DNA of 64,000 nt from Catenulispora sp. EB89 (lineage in GTDB: Bacteria > Actinomycetota > Actinomycetes > Streptomycetales > Catenulisporaceae). Position numbers and translations under genes: made by a program. The notes beneath the pieces are model-generated. The model saw only the letters and a program-made list of their open reading frames with translations, did no database searches and was not told the DNA's origin. Of this stretch, positions 46,161 through 54,660 are shown one piece after another; the stretch's first letter is position 1, and each line of letters opens with the position of its first letter. The stretch is from NCBI RefSeq assembly GCF_041261445.1, contig NZ_JBGCCU010000011.1, positions 124,001 through 188,000 on the forward strand. Direction: 5' to 3'.

Positions 46161-47078
46161 TTACGGCTGGACGAAGTGGTAGCCGGCTTCGAGCAGCTTC
46201 GGCAGGAACTGCTGCAGCGCGGCGACTGTCTGGGAGCGGTCCCCGCCGCCGTCGTGTTCCAGGATGATCGAGCCGGTCTTGGTGTGGCCCATGACGGTCT
46301 GCACGATGTGGTCGGTGCCGGGACGGGACCAGTCGCGGGGGTCCACGGACCAGTCCAGGGGCCGCAGACCCAGCTGCGTGCAGACCTGGAACACCGTCGG
46401 GGACCAGTTGCCGCCGGGTGCGCGGAACAGCACCGGCTGCTTCGCACCGCCTTTGGTGATCGCGTCGTTGGTCTTCTCGATCTCCGCGGTGACCTGTGCG
46501 GCGGTCATCTTCGACAGGTTCGGGTGGGTCCAGGTGTGGTTGGCGACCAAGTGCCCGGCGGCGCTGACTTCAGCGACCAGGGAGGCATGCTTGTCGGCGT
46601 TCTGGCCGATCATGCAGAACGTCGCGGGGATCTTGTACTGCGCCAGCAGCGCCAGCACCTGCGGGGTGTATTTGGAGCTGGGGCCGTCGTCGATGGTCAG
46701 GGCTATCGCCTTGTCACCCTCGTGCACGTAGAACTGCGGGGTGCCGGCCGGAGGGGGCGGGTCCTGTCCGGTCGCTCCGGCCGGCGGGATGTTGTCCGGT
46801 GGCGCGGAGGTGTTGGTGTGCGAGTCGCCCTGGGCGCTGGAGGGGTCGCCGCTGGGGTTCTGGCCGGGGAACGGCGCGCCGCCGGTGGGCTTCGAGCGGG
46901 GGTCGGGGGTGCCGGAGGAGGTCGCACCGACTGTAGCCGACTTGTCACTGTTCGAAGAGCAGGCACTCAGCAACATGATTCCGCCGGCGCTCAACATCAG
47001 CCGTCGGGATAGGCCGCGGTCGAGCCGAAGGTCGGTGCCGCGGAGGAGGTTTTGAGGATCAGGACCCGAAACGTTCAC
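46161..47078 (-). CDS. NodB-type polysaccharide deacetylase lipoprotein
   Basis: 305 aa. Lipobox LLSAC at about residue 36-40 after a basic start, then a Pro/Gly/Ser-rich linker of about 75 residues. NodB domain: ALTIDDGPSSKYTP (metal Asp pair), HTWTHPNLSK (metal His pair), LFRAPGGNWSP, DWSVDPRDW and IILEHDGGGD (catalytic His). Expected to remove acetyl groups from peptidoglycan or another cell-surface glycan. Shares direction with the M1 peptidase gene (159-base gap). Confidence 0.9.
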   Translation of the reverse strand: MNVSGPDPQNLLRGTDLRLDRGLSRRLMLSAGGIMLLSACSSNSDKSATVGATSSGTPDPRSKPTGGAPFPGQNPSGDPSSAQGDSHTNTSAPPDNIPPAGATGQDPPPPAGTPQFYVHEGDKAIALTIDDGPSSKYTPQVLALLAQYKIPATFCMIGQNADKHASLVAEVSAAGHLVANHTWTHPNLSKMTAAQVTAEIEKTNDAITKGGAKQPVLFRAPGGNWSPTVFQVCTQLGLRPLDWSVDPRDWSRPGTDHIVQTVMGHTKTGSIILEHDGGGDRSQTVAALQQFLPKLLEAGYHFVQP

Positions 47079-47389
47079 GCCCAGGGGACGCCTCAGCCCG
47101 CTGCGGGGTTGAGTTCTCTGAAGACTTTCTGAAGAAAATTATTCGTTTGTTGACGGCGCGCGCCGGATCCGTCGGGGTCGGGTGCGGCATATTTTGGTGC
47201 TGTCAACAGGGGGAAGGCCTCCCCTGGGCGGGGCCTGCCCCGGGGCGCGGGCAGGTAAGTGTCCAGGCGGGGATCTACGCCTGACCTACGTATGGCGCGG
47301 CTCACGCTTGTGGCTCGCGTATGGCTCGCGTGTGCGGCATGGCTCACGCGTTGCCAAGCTCGTGTCTAGCGCTGTGTCTCGGCCTGTGT
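47079..47389. other. Intergenic region with short direct repeats
   Basis: 311 bases between the TetR and NodB genes. Contains the small stem CCTGCCC / GGGCAGG (47234-47255), which could end the TetR transcript, and irregular repeats of TATGGCTCGCG near 47290-47350. No gene seen. Confidence 0.4.
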
Positions 47390-47391
47390 CT
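47362..47391. repeat. Twelve-base-period repeat at the TetR gene end
   Basis: GTGTCT recurs at 47362, 47374 and 47386, exactly 12 bases apart, running into the TetR stop codon. Confidence 0.5.
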
Positions 47392-47998
47392 AGGCGTGGG
47401 CGTAGGCGCCGTCGATGAGGTCGGCCAGGTGCCGTGTGAGGTCTTCGCGACCGAACGGTTGCTCGTCGAGCCACCAGTCGCTGGCGGCCTGGACCATGCC
47501 GACGATGCCGTGGGCCCAGGCTTGTGCGCGCGGCCACTGGTCCTCGGGCAGCCCGAGTTCGGCGGCGATGCCTATGGCCAGGGCATCCCCGAGGCGGCGT
47601 TGGAACATCGCGACGCGGTCGCGGACCTCCGGTTCCTCGGCCTGGCCGCGGTGGACCAGGAACCGGTAGAGCGCCGGGTTGCCCTCGACCAGGCGCAGCC
47701 AGGCGTCGATCGCGGCTTCGGTGCGTTCGCGCCGGGTCGTCGGCCGGGTGAGGGCTTCGCGCAGCAGCGCCAGCAGGGTCTCGATGTGCCGGTCGGCCAG
47801 GGCGACGTACAGGCCGGCTTTGTCGCCGAAGTGCCGGTACAGGATCGGCTTGGAGATGCCGGCCTCGGCCGCGATCGCGTTCATCGACGCCGACGGGCCC
47901 TCGCGCAGCACCACGCGCTCGGCCGCGTCCAGGAGGTACTCCCTGGTGCGGCGGGGTCCTCGGCGCGATGCCCGTGCCTCGTCTGCGTCGGTCGCCAT
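47390..47998 (-). CDS. TetR family transcriptional regulator
   Basis: 202 aa. N-terminal HTH: TREYLLDAAERVVLREGPSA, AIAAEAGISKPILYRHFGDK. The C-terminal ligand domain is helical and contains WLDEQPFGREDL. Divergent from an acyl-CoA dehydrogenase gene; the 121-base spacer holds two GTTACC...GGTA(A/G)C elements, so it probably represses both genes and responds to an acyl-CoA or fatty-acid-like ligand (inference from the neighbour). Confidence 0.88.
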   Translation of the reverse strand: MATDADEARASRRGPRRTREYLLDAAERVVLREGPSASMNAIAAEAGISKPILYRHFGDKAGLYVALADRHIETLLALLREALTRPTTRRERTEAAIDAWLRLVEGNPALYRFLVHRGQAEEPEVRDRVAMFQRRLGDALAIGIAAELGLPEDQWPRAQAWAHGIVGMVQAASDWWLDEQPFGREDLTRHLADLIDGAYAHA

Positions 47999-48037
47999 CG
48001 GGTCCCTTCCTGGGGTGTGGTCGTCATCTTGACAGAA

Positions 48038-48052
48038 GTTACCGCCGGTAAC
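48038..48052. promoter_or_regulatory. Candidate TetR operator 1
   Basis: Perfect palindrome GTTACC-GCC-GGTAAC. It overlaps the spacer after a TTGACA box at 48029-48034, so binding would block the dehydrogenase promoter. Confidence 0.55.
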
Positions 48053-48070
48053 ACACTAGCGGCGACCGAG

Positions 48071-48086
48071 GTTACCCATCGGTAGC
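48071..48086. promoter_or_regulatory. Candidate TetR operator 2
   Basis: GTTACCCATCGGTAGC, an imperfect version of operator 1, 33 bases downstream. Confidence 0.4.
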
Positions 48087-48119
48087 GCCCTCCAGACCCG
48101 AAGGACAGTGAACGAGACG

Positions 48120-49334
48120 ATGACCGGGTTCTCCCTGGAACTGACCGAGGACCAGATCGAGCTGCGGGACTGGATCCACGGATTCGCCGCCGACGTCATC
48201 CGGCCCGCCGCCGCCGAATGGGACGAGCGGGAGGAGACGCCCTGGCCGATCCTGCAAGAGGCCGCCAAGGCCGGCCTGTACTCGCTCGACTTCTACGCCA
48301 ACCAGTGGTTCGACGAGTCCGGCCTCGGCATCCCGATCGCCATGGAGGAGATGTTCTGGGGCGACGCCGGCATCGGCCTGGCGCTGTCCGGCACCGGCCT
48401 GGCGGCGGTGTCGGTGGTCTCCAACGGCACCCCCGACCAGGTCGGCGAGTGGGTCCCGCAGATGTTCGGCACGCCCGACGACGTCAAACTCGGCGCGTTC
48501 TGCTCCTCCGAGCCCGACGCCGGCTCCGACGTCGGCGCCATGCGCACCCGCGCCGTCTACGACCAGGCCAAGGACGAGTGGGTGCTCAACGGCACCAAGA
48601 CCTGGGCCACCAACGGCGGCATCGCCAACGTGCACGTCGTCGTCGCCACCGTCGACCCGGCGCTGGGCACCCGCGGCCACGCCTCGTTCATCATCCCGCC
48701 GAACACCCCCGGCATGGCCCAGGGCCAGAAGTTCAAGAAGCACGGCATCCGCGCCTCGCACACCGCCGAGGTCGTCCTGGACGACGTCCGCATCCCCGGC
48801 TCCTGCCTGCTCGGCGGCAAGGAGAAGCTCGACGCCCGCCTGGCGCGCGCCCGCGAGGGCAAGTCCAGCCGCGGCAACGCCTCCATGGCCACGTTCGAGG
48901 CCTCCCGCCCCGCCGTCGGCGCCATGGCCGTGGGCATCGCCCGCGCCGCGTACGAGTACTCGCTGGACTACGCCAAGACTCGCGTGCAGTTCGGCAAGCC
49001 GATCGTGGAGAACCAGGCCATCGCGTTCAAACTCGCCGACATGAAGACCTCCGTGGACGCCTCCCGCCTGCTGGTGTGGCGCGCGGCGTGGATGGCCCGC
49101 AACGGCAAGACCTTCGAATCGGCCGAAGGGTCCATGTCGAAGCTGTTCGCCTCCGAGACCTGCAAGAAAGTCACCGCCGAGGCCATCCAGATCCTCGGCG
49201 GCAACGGCTTCACCCGCGAGTACCCGGTGGAGCGGATGCACCGCGACTCGGCGATCTACACGATCTTCGAGGGGACGAGCGAGATCCAGCGGCTGGTGAT
49301 CGCCCGGACGATATCGGGCGCGGCGATCCGGTAG
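48120..49334 (+). CDS. Acyl-CoA dehydrogenase
   Basis: 404-aa FAD-dependent enzyme that introduces the alpha-beta double bond into acyl-CoA. Features: LGAFCSSEPDAGSDVGAM (FAD/substrate signature), WVLNGTKTWATNGG, RVQFGKPIVENQAIAFKLAD and the C-terminal GGNGFTREYPVERMHRDSAI. The catalytic Glu is in IFEGTSEIQRLVI. ATG 48120 gives the usual family start (MTGFSLELTEDQ); GTG 48108 is in frame but sits too close to GAAGGA. Divergent from its probable TetR regulator. Confidence 0.92.
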   Translation: MTGFSLELTEDQIELRDWIHGFAADVIRPAAAEWDEREETPWPILQEAAKAGLYSLDFYANQWFDESGLGIPIAMEEMFWGDAGIGLALSGTGLAAVSVVSNGTPDQVGEWVPQMFGTPDDVKLGAFCSSEPDAGSDVGAMRTRAVYDQAKDEWVLNGTKTWATNGGIANVHVVVATVDPALGTRGHASFIIPPNTPGMAQGQKFKKHGIRASHTAEVVLDDVRIPGSCLLGGKEKLDARLARAREGKSSRGNASMATFEASRPAVGAMAVGIARAAYEYSLDYAKTRVQFGKPIVENQAIAFKLADMKTSVDASRLLVWRAAWMARNGKTFESAEGSMSKLFASETCKKVTAEAIQILGGNGFTREYPVERMHRDSAIYTIFEGTSEIQRLVIARTISGAAIR

Positions 49335-49423
49335 CCGGACTGGCAGCGGATCCGGTATAGGTCCCGGCAGCGGTCCCGGCAGCCGATCCGCGGCCGGCGA
49401 CCGCACACCGCCCCCATCTGGGC

Positions 49424-50485
49424 TCACTGAGCCAAAGGAGAGCGCTGCAAAGCCTCCGCGGCGGCCGTCGCCGACGGATCCAGATACACCGACGTCGTCC
49501 CGACATCGGAATGCCCCAGGATGTCCGCGACCGTCCCGACGTCGGCGCCGGCCTGCCGCAGCAGCACCGTGGCCGCGGTGTGCCGCAGACCGTGCGGCGT
49601 CACCGCGCGCCGCAGCTCCGCGGGCATCTGCTTCACCCGGCGCTCCACCATCCGCTGCACGTCCCGCGCCGTCATCCGGCGGCCGCGGATCGTCACCACC
49701 AGGGCGCGCGCCGCATCGGCGCGGTCGGCCTCGGGGTCGGAGGCCGGGGGAGCGGGGCGTTCGTGCTGCTGGTACTCCCCGAGCAGCGCCACCAGCGTCT
49801 GCGACAGCGGCACGTCGCGGCTGCGGCCGCCTTTGCCGCTGCGGATCCGCAGCACCGGCATCCCGGTCAGCTCGTGCTGCCGGACGTCGTCCAGGTTCGC
49901 CGCGCACAGCTCCGCCACCCGCGGCCCGGTCTCGGTCAGCAGCCGCAGGATCACCTCGTCGCGGAACGTCAGCCGCTGGTCGGCCCGCAGCTCCTTCGTC
50001 GAGGCCGCCAGCTGCGGCGTCTCCTGCAGCGCCTGCGCCTGCTCCACGGTCAGGCCCAGGCGCGCGCCGACGGCACGGGTGGGGACGCGCACGCGGGAGA
50101 CGTTCGGCATCGGGTCGGCGCGGACGTAGCCCTGCTCGGCGGCCCAGCCGAACAGGCCGCGCACGGCCGCGGTCCAGCGGGCCCGGGCCTGCAGCCCGCG
50201 TCCCGGCGCCGGCTCGCCGCCGGGCCCGGCCTTGCGGCCGCGGGTGTAGCGGCGGTCGGGCGCGTTGGCGATGCGGACCAGGGCGTATTCGATGTCTTCG
50301 GCTTCGACGTCGTCGAGGGTCTTGTCCAGCCCCAGCAGCGTGGCGGCCTCGGTGAGGTCCCGGCAGTAGGCGTCGCGGGTCGCCGGGGACAGCGCCCCGG
50401 TGGCCACGCGCAGGTGCAGGGTGTCGCGGTAGCGGTGGACGGCTTCGGCGACGGAGATCGGGGTGAACGGTTTGGGGGCGGCCAC
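49424..50485 (-). CDS. Tyrosine recombinase (XerC/D-like integrase)
   Basis: 353 aa. N-terminal SAM-like core-binding domain (LSPATRDAYCRDLTEA), then the catalytic domain with all expected residues: Arg in TGPRVAEL, Lys in RSGKGGRS, HxxR in HGLRHTAA, His in LGHSDVGTTS and the Tyr nucleophile in VYLDPS. Inserted linkers are rich in Arg/Pro/Ala. No excisionase, attachment duplication or phage genes flank it, so it may be a chromosomal orphan or a second Xer-type recombinase. Confidence 0.88.
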   Translation of the reverse strand: MAAPKPFTPISVAEAVHRYRDTLHLRVATGALSPATRDAYCRDLTEAATLLGLDKTLDDVEAEDIEYALVRIANAPDRRYTRGRKAGPGGEPAPGRGLQARARWTAAVRGLFGWAAEQGYVRADPMPNVSRVRVPTRAVGARLGLTVEQAQALQETPQLAASTKELRADQRLTFRDEVILRLLTETGPRVAELCAANLDDVRQHELTGMPVLRIRSGKGGRSRDVPLSQTLVALLGEYQQHERPAPPASDPEADRADAARALVVTIRGRRMTARDVQRMVERRVKQMPAELRRAVTPHGLRHTAATVLLRQAGADVGTVADILGHSDVGTTSVYLDPSATAAAEALQRSPLAQ

Positions 50486-50617
50486 TGAGCTATCGAATCA
50501 GATGCCGGGGACAGGAGTCCCGCGGCGGTCTGGAAGTCACCGGGGCGCGGGGATTTCGGCGGCGTATGAGCATGCTGCGATAACCGGATGAGTGTGCGGT
50601 GGGTCGGAGGTGTCCGG

Positions 50618-51223
50618 CTATTGGATCTGCATGCGCTGGGCCAGTTGGTCGGCGAGCTGGTCCAACTCCTCGGTGAACACCCCGGCGGCCCAGGTCACGT
50701 TCATCACGACCAGGCATTCGAACTCGCGCGGCCGGACGATGAACACGGCGTTCTTCAGGATGCCGAAGTCGGGGTCGTCGGCGTCTTTCGGGTCGGCCAG
50801 GACCTGGAACCGCAGCCGCGCGGCCGGGCCCAGCGGCAGCTCGCCGTAGACGACCTCCGGCGGGTCGGTGGCGCCGGCGATCGGGGAGGTGAACCAGTCC
50901 ACGACGTCGGTCAGCTCCGGCAGGTGCGGCATCTGCGGGCCGGGGACGTAGTCGCGGACCTCGATCCGGCCGGACTCGCCGGTGCGCGGGTACGGCGCGA
51001 ACGCGATGGCCACGGTCGCGCCGCGTTCGGCGGAGTCGGCGGTGGCTTGCACGAGGGTGTCGGCGAACGCGGCGATCTCCTCGGGGTAGGCCTCGCCGGC
51101 CATGCGGGAGTGCGCGACCGACTCGGCCCAGGCGCTCAGGTCGCCTTTCTCCCCGACTGGCAGGGCTATGCCGTCGTTGGGCAGCGGCAGGACGACGTGG
51201 CGTCCCGTCACGGTGGCGGTCAT
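50618..51223 (-). CDS. T7SS-operon protein, 201 aa
   Basis: Not recognised. Soluble alpha/beta protein (VAIAFAPYPRTGESGRIEV, ECLVVMNVTWAAGVFTEEL). The ATG overlaps the TGA of the upstream 206-aa gene (ATGA). Last gene of the five-gene WXG100/T7SS operon. Similar in size and style to the preceding protein, so the pair may be diverged relatives acting as chaperone or immunity for the secreted effector (inference). Confidence 0.65.
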   Translation of the reverse strand: MTATVTGRHVVLPLPNDGIALPVGEKGDLSAWAESVAHSRMAGEAYPEEIAAFADTLVQATADSAERGATVAIAFAPYPRTGESGRIEVRDYVPGPQMPHLPELTDVVDWFTSPIAGATDPPEVVYGELPLGPAARLRFQVLADPKDADDPDFGILKNAVFIVRPREFECLVVMNVTWAAGVFTEELDQLADQLAQRMQIQ

Positions 51224-51840
51224 CGCACCCACCTCAGCGTCGAGGCGATGGATTCGAACAGGCCGTCGAGGGCTTCGGCGAGTTCGTACATCGGCGTGGA
51301 GAAGGACAGCAGCAGGTACGCCCCGGATCCGGGGACCTGGAACTGGACGTCCAGGTGCGCGATGGGCCGGTTGTTCCCGGCCTGCTGCGCCGGATCGGGC
51401 TCTTCACGCCATTTCCGCCGCAGGGCGGCGCCGGCGGGGAAGTCCGTCATCCGAACGTCCTCGCCTCCGGCGGCGTACGCGAGCGCGAGTTCGGTCAGCG
51501 GCGGCGGCTCGGTGGCGCCGCGCGGCGGGATGAACGTGACGACCAGGCTGGCCGGCAGCGGCATGTCGGCCAGCCGCATCAGCGACAGGTACAGCTCCAG
51601 GCCGCCGTTGGCCACGGCGCCGGCGGCCTGGGCACGCAGCGACTCACGCATCTGCTCTTTCAGGTGCGGGGCGTTGTCGACGCCGCGGAACGCCTTGTCG
51701 ACGATGCGGCCGATGACCCGGTCCCAGGTGGCGGGGTCCAGGACGATCCGTTCCCAGCCCTCCGGCGTGGCGATGCGGTAGTCGCGTGGCGGCGGCGCCT
51801 CGGCGATCTCCTGCGCGGGTGTGGCGGCGTCCTGGCTCAC
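51220..51840 (-). CDS. T7SS-operon protein, 206 aa
   Basis: Not recognised. Soluble protein with alternating strands and helices; segments LELYLSLMRLADMPLPASLV and SGAYLLLSFSTPMYELAEAL. Stop overlaps the next ATG. Fourth gene of the operon downstream of the WXG100 and T7SS-substrate genes. Position suggests a secretion chaperone or immunity factor. Confidence 0.65.
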   Translation of the reverse strand: MSQDAATPAQEIAEAPPPRDYRIATPEGWERIVLDPATWDRVIGRIVDKAFRGVDNAPHLKEQMRESLRAQAAGAVANGGLELYLSLMRLADMPLPASLVVTFIPPRGATEPPPLTELALAYAAGGEDVRMTDFPAGAALRRKWREEPDPAQQAGNNRPIAHLDVQFQVPGSGAYLLLSFSTPMYELAEALDGLFESIASTLRWVR

Positions 51841-51863
51841 GGGGGTGTCTCTTTTCCTTGTGC

Positions 51864-52262
51864 TCAGGGGAGTTTGCGGTCGCCCTGGTTGCGGCGCTGC
51901 TGGTCGCGGGCGGCTTTCTTCTGCTCCTTGGCCATCTCCGCGAGCTCGGCGAGCTTCTCGCGCTCGCTCTTGGTGGGATGGCTGTAGCGGGGCGCGTCGA
52001 ACGCCGGGGTTTGCGGCCCCGGGACGCCGGGGTGGCGGTGCGCGGCCTGGGCCTTCTCCGGCTCGTCGTCGCGCGGTTCGCGTCCCAGCAGGTCGGTGTG
52101 GCAGGCCAGGACCGCCTCGACCAGGCCGGCACCGTGTTCGGTGCCGGCCAGCCGGTACAGCCCGTCGAATTTGAAGCCGGCCTTCTTCAGAGCCCGCTTC
52201 TGGAAGAACGACATGCCGTCGAGCACGCGCAGGACTTCTTCGGGCTGCAGTGGGGTGTCCAT
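51864..52262 (-). CDS. T7SS-operon protein, 132 aa, charged C-terminus
   Basis: Not recognised. N-terminal helical region (MDTPLQPEEVLRVLDGM, FFQKRALKKAGFKFDGLYRL), then a disordered, highly charged lysine/glutamine-rich tail (SEREKLAELAEMAKEQKK). It lies 16 bases after the effector gene in the same operon. Possibly cytoplasmic; may handle the effector before export. Confidence 0.6.
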   Translation of the reverse strand: MDTPLQPEEVLRVLDGMSFFQKRALKKAGFKFDGLYRLAGTEHGAGLVEAVLACHTDLLGREPRDDEPEKAQAAHRHPGVPGPQTPAFDAPRYSHPTKSEREKLAELAEMAKEQKKAARDQQRRNQGDRKLP

Positions 52263-52278
52263 GGTCCGATCCTAGGAG

Positions 52279-53751
52279 TCAGCCGGCGCTCGCCGGGGTC
52301 TTCGGGGCCAGCGGGGCCCAGTTCCAGCCCTTGTCGGAGTCCAGGATGTTGTTGCTGTGGAACAGGTTGACGCCTATGAAGCCGGGTTCCCAGGGCTTGA
52401 AGTTCTCCGGGATCTGCATGTTGGTGAGTCCCAGGCCCAGGGGGAAGGTGGCGTTGGACCAGCCGGCCAGGCCGAATTTCCAGCCGGCGCCACTGGCCAG
52501 GTTCGGTCCCAGGCCGCTCATGCCGGGGAAGTGCCAGTCCAGGTTGCCGGCTTTGAGGTCCTTGAAGGCGTCGCCGACGTCCTTGAAGGGGCCGGTGCCC
52601 AGGCCTTCGCCGAAGTTCTTCAGGCCGATCTTGAAGATGGAGGTGGCGCCGTTCTTCAGCTGCAGGATGTCCTTGGCGCCCATGTCCAGGCCTTTGATGC
52701 CGTCCAGGGCTTCGGTGATGCCTTTGCCGCCGGCGCGGGCGGCGTTGAACAGCTCCAGACCGCGGGAGGCCTTGGCGGCGTTGCCGATGGCGCGGCCGGC
52801 GCCGCAGGAGAGCAGGCCGACGACGTCGATGGCGACGTCGAACCAGTTGCCTTTGCCGTCCAGGGCGGAGATGGTGTCGCAGACCAGCGCCACCGCCCCG
52901 GCCACCAAGGCGATCGCCCCCAGCACCTCGCCGACGATCGGCACCCACGACAGGCACAGCGCCAGGATCCCGGCGACCCCGGCGATGGCGCCGGCGATGT
53001 GGCCGATGTCGGCGACCAGGCCCGCCCAGTCGATGTCCCACCAGTGGTGGGTGGGGTTCTTCAGACCGTCGGTGTTGATGAAGTCGTTGATGGCGCCGGC
53101 GACGGCGCGGCCTTCGCTGTCGCGGATGTCGATGGCGTGCTGGATGTCGGCGCCGGCCTGGTTCAGCACGGCGTCGGCGGCGGCTTTGTCGTTGTGCGCC
53201 TTCTGCTCCGCCGGCGTCATGCCGTTCGCGCCGGGGGTGTTGACCGGGTCGGGGTTGACGTTGGGGGTCGGGGGAGCACCGGGGGTGGGGGAGGGCAGGG
53301 CGTTGGCCTGGGCGTTGGTGATCTGGCGCTGCGCGGACTGGGAGTCGGCGTCGGCGCTCTTGCCGCGGTTCAGGGCGTCCTGGGCCTTGACCTGCGCCAG
53401 TTCCAGGGTGGAGGCCCATTCGGTACCGGAGCGCCAGGACACCTCGTCGTGCGGGCCGGAGGGGCGCACGTTGCTGCCCAGGGCGTCGGCGGCTTCGTTG
53501 TAGCGGCCGAAGGCCTTCTGCAGCAGGTCGGCGGTCTGACCGACCTGGTCGGCGAAGGCACGGCCGGAGTCGGAGTCCCAGCCCTGGCCGTTGACCAGGT
53601 TGCGCAGGTTCGCAGCCTGCTGGTTGATGGCGTCGGCGGTGGCGCGGAACCGCTTGCCCAGGGCCGCGACCTGGTAGGGGTCACCGGGGACGAGGTCACC
53701 CTGGGTGACGACGGCGCCCTGCCAGTCAAAGCTGGTCCAGTCGCGGGACAT
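52279..53751 (-). CDS. Putative type VII secretion effector with WXG-like head
   Basis: 490 aa. The first 95 residues form a helical hairpin of ESX/WXG type (LVNGQGWDSDSGRAFADQV carries the GW turn). A coiled linker rich in Ala/Gln/Pro follows. A long hydrophobic region of several potential membrane helices comes next (about 240-325: GAIAGVAGILALCLSWV, LGAIALVAGAVALV). A unique C-terminal domain without recognised toxin motif ends the protein. The ATG overlaps the upstream WXG100 stop by one base (TAATG), showing strict coupling. Likely exported with its WXG100 partner; pore-forming or membrane-active toxicity is a guess from the hydrophobic region. Confidence 0.75.
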   Translation of the reverse strand: MSRDWTSFDWQGAVVTQGDLVPGDPYQVAALGKRFRATADAINQQAANLRNLVNGQGWDSDSGRAFADQVGQTADLLQKAFGRYNEAADALGSNVRPSGPHDEVSWRSGTEWASTLELAQVKAQDALNRGKSADADSQSAQRQITNAQANALPSPTPGAPPTPNVNPDPVNTPGANGMTPAEQKAHNDKAAADAVLNQAGADIQHAIDIRDSEGRAVAGAINDFINTDGLKNPTHHWWDIDWAGLVADIGHIAGAIAGVAGILALCLSWVPIVGEVLGAIALVAGAVALVCDTISALDGKGNWFDVAIDVVGLLSCGAGRAIGNAAKASRGLELFNAARAGGKGITEALDGIKGLDMGAKDILQLKNGATSIFKIGLKNFGEGLGTGPFKDVGDAFKDLKAGNLDWHFPGMSGLGPNLASGAGWKFGLAGWSNATFPLGLGLTNMQIPENFKPWEPGFIGVNLFHSNNILDSDKGWNWAPLAPKTPASAG

Positions 53752-54059
53752 TACTTCTTCGCCCCCTTGCCGGCCGCATCGGTGAGGACCTTGGCCAGGT
53801 CGCCGTCCAGTCCGTCCCAGTGCTCAGCGGCCTGCGTGGCGGTGGAGGCGAGCGTGTCCAGGCCCTTGGTGAGCTGGTCGCGCTTGGTGGACCAGTCCGA
53901 GGCGAAGTTGCTCAGGGCGCCGGCGACGTCACCGGATCCCATCTCGCCGGAGGCGGCGTTGGTGATGTCGGTGGAGTGGTTGAACTCGTCGCGCAGCCGG
54001 CCGAGCTGGCCCCCGATGTCGCGGAGTGTTCCGGTATTGATCTTTATGTGATCAGCCAT
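53751..54059 (-). CDS. WXG100-family type VII secretion protein
   Basis: 102 aa, standard size. Two helices around a turn where WST in FASDWSTKRD replaces strict WXG. Starts MADHIKINTGTLRDIGGQL. WXG100 proteins form helical hairpin dimers with partner substrates and carry the export signal for the ESX/T7SS translocon. First gene of the operon; its stop overlaps the start of the effector gene. No secretion apparatus genes (EccC etc.) occur in the window, so the export machinery must be elsewhere. Confidence 0.85.
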   Translation of the reverse strand: MADHIKINTGTLRDIGGQLGRLRDEFNHSTDITNAASGEMGSGDVAGALSNFASDWSTKRDQLTKGLDTLASTATQAAEHWDGLDGDLAKVLTDAAGKGAKK

Positions 54060-54270
54060 GGTTGTGGCGTCCCTCCCGTGAAAAGCCCGTCAACCCGAGC
54101 GGCAGCGTAGCCAACGGGCGGCGGGGACGTCACGCCTTCGGGGGAAGACGGGAGGGCGGTGGGGGGTTTAGGGGCTGGTCGGTGTCTGATTGCTGAAGAT
54201 CTGTGCCCAATTGGCTGGGGACCGGTCCCCGTTGTCTCCCGCCCGAATGCCAGGTGTGCATAGTGTGCTC

Positions 54271-54597
54271 ATGGATCGCTTCGTGGGCCCGGCCCGCCTT
54301 GAGTGGTGGGCGAACGACTCGACGTGCCTCGGCGAGTACGACATCGACATCAGCGTCACGCTCGACGCAGCCGGCACCTGGCGGGCAACGGGTCGGCATG
54401 CCACCGCTCTCGACTCCGGCCAACTCGACGGCTGGGATTTTCTTGTGGGGATGGACCCCCACTTCGCTGTTGCTTTTCCCGGCGAGGATCGCGGCAGCCT
54501 TGTGGTCCGTGTCGACCAGGAGACGGATGGCACTCTGGTTCTCACGGAGGCATCGGGCTGGGACGGCTCTGTGAGCGTGACCTTCGATCTCTCGTAG
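54271..54597 (+). CDS. Hypothetical protein, 108 aa
   Basis: Not recognised. Small beta-rich acidic protein (RLEWWANDSTCLGEYDIDIS, GWDFLVGMDPHFAVAF). ATG 54271 has a weak ribosome site; an in-frame ATG at 54247 is an alternative. No membrane or signal segment. Confidence 0.5.
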   Translation: MDRFVGPARLEWWANDSTCLGEYDIDISVTLDAAGTWRATGRHATALDSGQLDGWDFLVGMDPHFAVAFPGEDRGSLVVRVDQETDGTLVLTEASGWDGSVSVTFDLS

Positions 54598-54660
54598 TGG
54601 CCCGTCTCATCCAATTTTCGGCATGCAATGATGGCCGCGTGAAGTCGACCAGAAAGGGCC

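Noticed and set aside
49424-50485. Prophage or integrative element marked by the tyrosine recombinase
   Set aside because: No tRNA, att duplication, excisionase, replication or phage structural genes nearby.
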